Positions 63,421 through 64,000 of a DNA stretch of 64,000 nucleotides are shown here, piece by piece (the stretch's first letter is position 1; every line of letters begins with the position of its first letter). The position numbers and the translations under genes are program-made. Location of the stretch: contig NZ_WWDL01000029.1 of NCBI RefSeq assembly GCF_009848505.1, positions 1-64,000 on the forward strand, given 5' to 3'. The notes beneath the pieces were generated by a model that saw only the letters and a list, made by a program, of their open reading frames with translations, made no database searches and had not been told where the DNA came from. This stretch comes from Muricoccus harenae (GTDB taxonomy: Bacteria; Pseudomonadota; Alphaproteobacteria; Acetobacterales; Acetobacteraceae).

Positions 63421-64000
63421 TCAGGCGCCCGAGGGAGCCGGATGCAATCCGCCGGTGTCCGGGCGGGGATTGGGCCGACCCGAGCTGGGAACGCTGCCCC
63501 GGCCCTGGTTCACCGGCTCATCGGGGCGGTCGCGCACGATCGGATCGCCGCGCAGGAGGTTCTTGATCTCGTCGCCCGAGAGGGTCTCGTATTCCAGCAG
63601 ACCCTTGGCCAGTGCGTGCAGATCCTCGATGCGCTCGGTCAGGGTCTTCTTCGCCCGCTGATAGGCGGCGTCGATGATCGAGCGGATCTCGCCGTCGATC
63701 GCCTGGGCGGTCGCCTCCGACAGGTTCTTGGACTGGGTCACCGAATGGCCGAGGAAGACCTCCTGGTCGTTCGAGCCATAGGCGACCATGCCGATCTTGT
63801 CGGACATGCCCCATTCCGTGACCATCCGGCGCGCGAGGTCGGTCGCCATCTTGATGTCGCCCGAGGCGCCGTTGGAGACCTTGTCCGGGCCGAAGATGAT
63901 CTCCTCGGCGACCCGGCCGCCCATGGCCATGGCTAGCTCGGCCTTCATCTTGGACTTGTGCTTGGAGTAGCGGTCGCCCTCCGGCAGGGACATCACCAGG
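63421..64000 (-). CDS. ftsH: ATP-dependent zinc metalloprotease FtsH, C-terminal part (cut by window edge)
   Basis: The last ~192 residues of FtsH. SLPEGDRYSKHKSKMKAELA and MAMGGRVAEEIIFGPDKVSN GASGDIKMATDLARRM match the M41 peptidase domain (after the HEAGH site, which is outside). A Pro/Gly/Arg-rich tail (RPNPRPDTGGLHPAPSGA) ends the protein. FtsH is a membrane-bound AAA+ protease that degrades sigma-32, LpxC and misfolded membrane proteins. The frame runs off the right end. It is the first gene of the ftsH-folP-glmM-thiD run. Confidence 0.96.
   Translation of the reverse strand, partial: LVMSLPEGDRYSKHKSKMKAELAMAMGGRVAEEIIFGPDKVSNGASGDIKMATDLARRMVTEWGMSDKIGMVAYGSNDQEVFLGHSVTQSKNLSEATAQAIDGEIRSIIDAAYQRAKKTLTERIEDLHALAKGLLEYETLSGDEIKNLLRGDPIVRDRPDEPVNQGRGSVPSSGRPNPRPDTGGLHPAPSGA

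Noticed and set aside
61332-63566. 744-codon plus-strand frame opposite glmM and folP
   Set aside because: Antisense shadow of two textbook enzymes; composition is Arg/Ala/Pro with no motif.

Overview
The window is GC-rich, gene-dense DNA that looks like an alphaproteobacterial chromosome, most likely an Acetobacteraceae/Rhodospirillales member of the Roseomonas type. This is inferred from alphaproteobacterial marker genes (TrcR/DUF1013, GapR/DUF2312, COQ9 next to rpsU, split pntAA-pntAB-pntB, hisZ beside purA) and from several tripartite-tricarboxylate (Bug) binding proteins, each beside a catabolic gene. Most of the window is ordinary chromosome. The only mobile DNA seen is an IS5-type transposase end at the left edge. 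No rRNA, tRNA or CRISPR array was recognised.

Layout. 1-0.4 kb: IS5-family end. 0.4-5.7 kb: cold-shock gene, then a divergent envelope-glycosylation set (GT-C-like membrane protein versus methyltransferase, polyprenyl-phosphate GT2, EmrE/ArnE-like flippase and a DUF3574 lipoprotein). 5.7-13.7 kb: uptake and catabolism genes (Bug receptor, PEP-mutase/isocitrate-lyase-type lyase, a nonsense-broken AapJ-like receptor behind a TAXI-TRAP transporter, pyridoxal kinase, SDR). 13.7-25.3 kb: housekeeping genes (rpmE, hsp20 behind a probable ROSE thermosensor, trcR, two DUF465 proteins, purE-purK, an OmpA-like porin, COQ9-def, rpsU) and a peptide-binding protein broken by two stops. 25.3-28.3 kb: the proton-translocating transhydrogenase operon. 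28.4-38.1 kb: Bug-AtuA operon, ABC1 kinase, oligoendopeptidase F, acyl-CoA ligase, LivK-like receptor.

38.2-46.9 kb: gapR, small conserved proteins, then a likely tartrate/D-glycerate module: Bug receptor and tartrate dehydrogenase divergent from a GntR regulator, glycerate 2-kinase and pyruvate kinase (ttuC-ttuD-ttuE-like). 46.9-64 kb: periplasmic and TPR proteins, an isolated glcF, purA-hisZ, a TPR-glycosyltransferase fusion, an MFS carrier, serC, an AI-2E family protein, thiD-glmM-folP and the 3-prime end of ftsH.

The most unusual item is the pyruvate kinase at 45211-46845. Its first ~60 residues form a YdaS/Cro-type helix-turn-helix ending in the LRPD signature, joined in frame to a complete pyruvate kinase and preceded by an imperfect inverted repeat. 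This suggests a DNA-binding trigger enzyme. Other items of note are an RpoH-type promoter embedded in the rpmE terminator that drives a ROSE-controlled hsp20, and three in-frame nonsense codons in two solute-binding protein genes.
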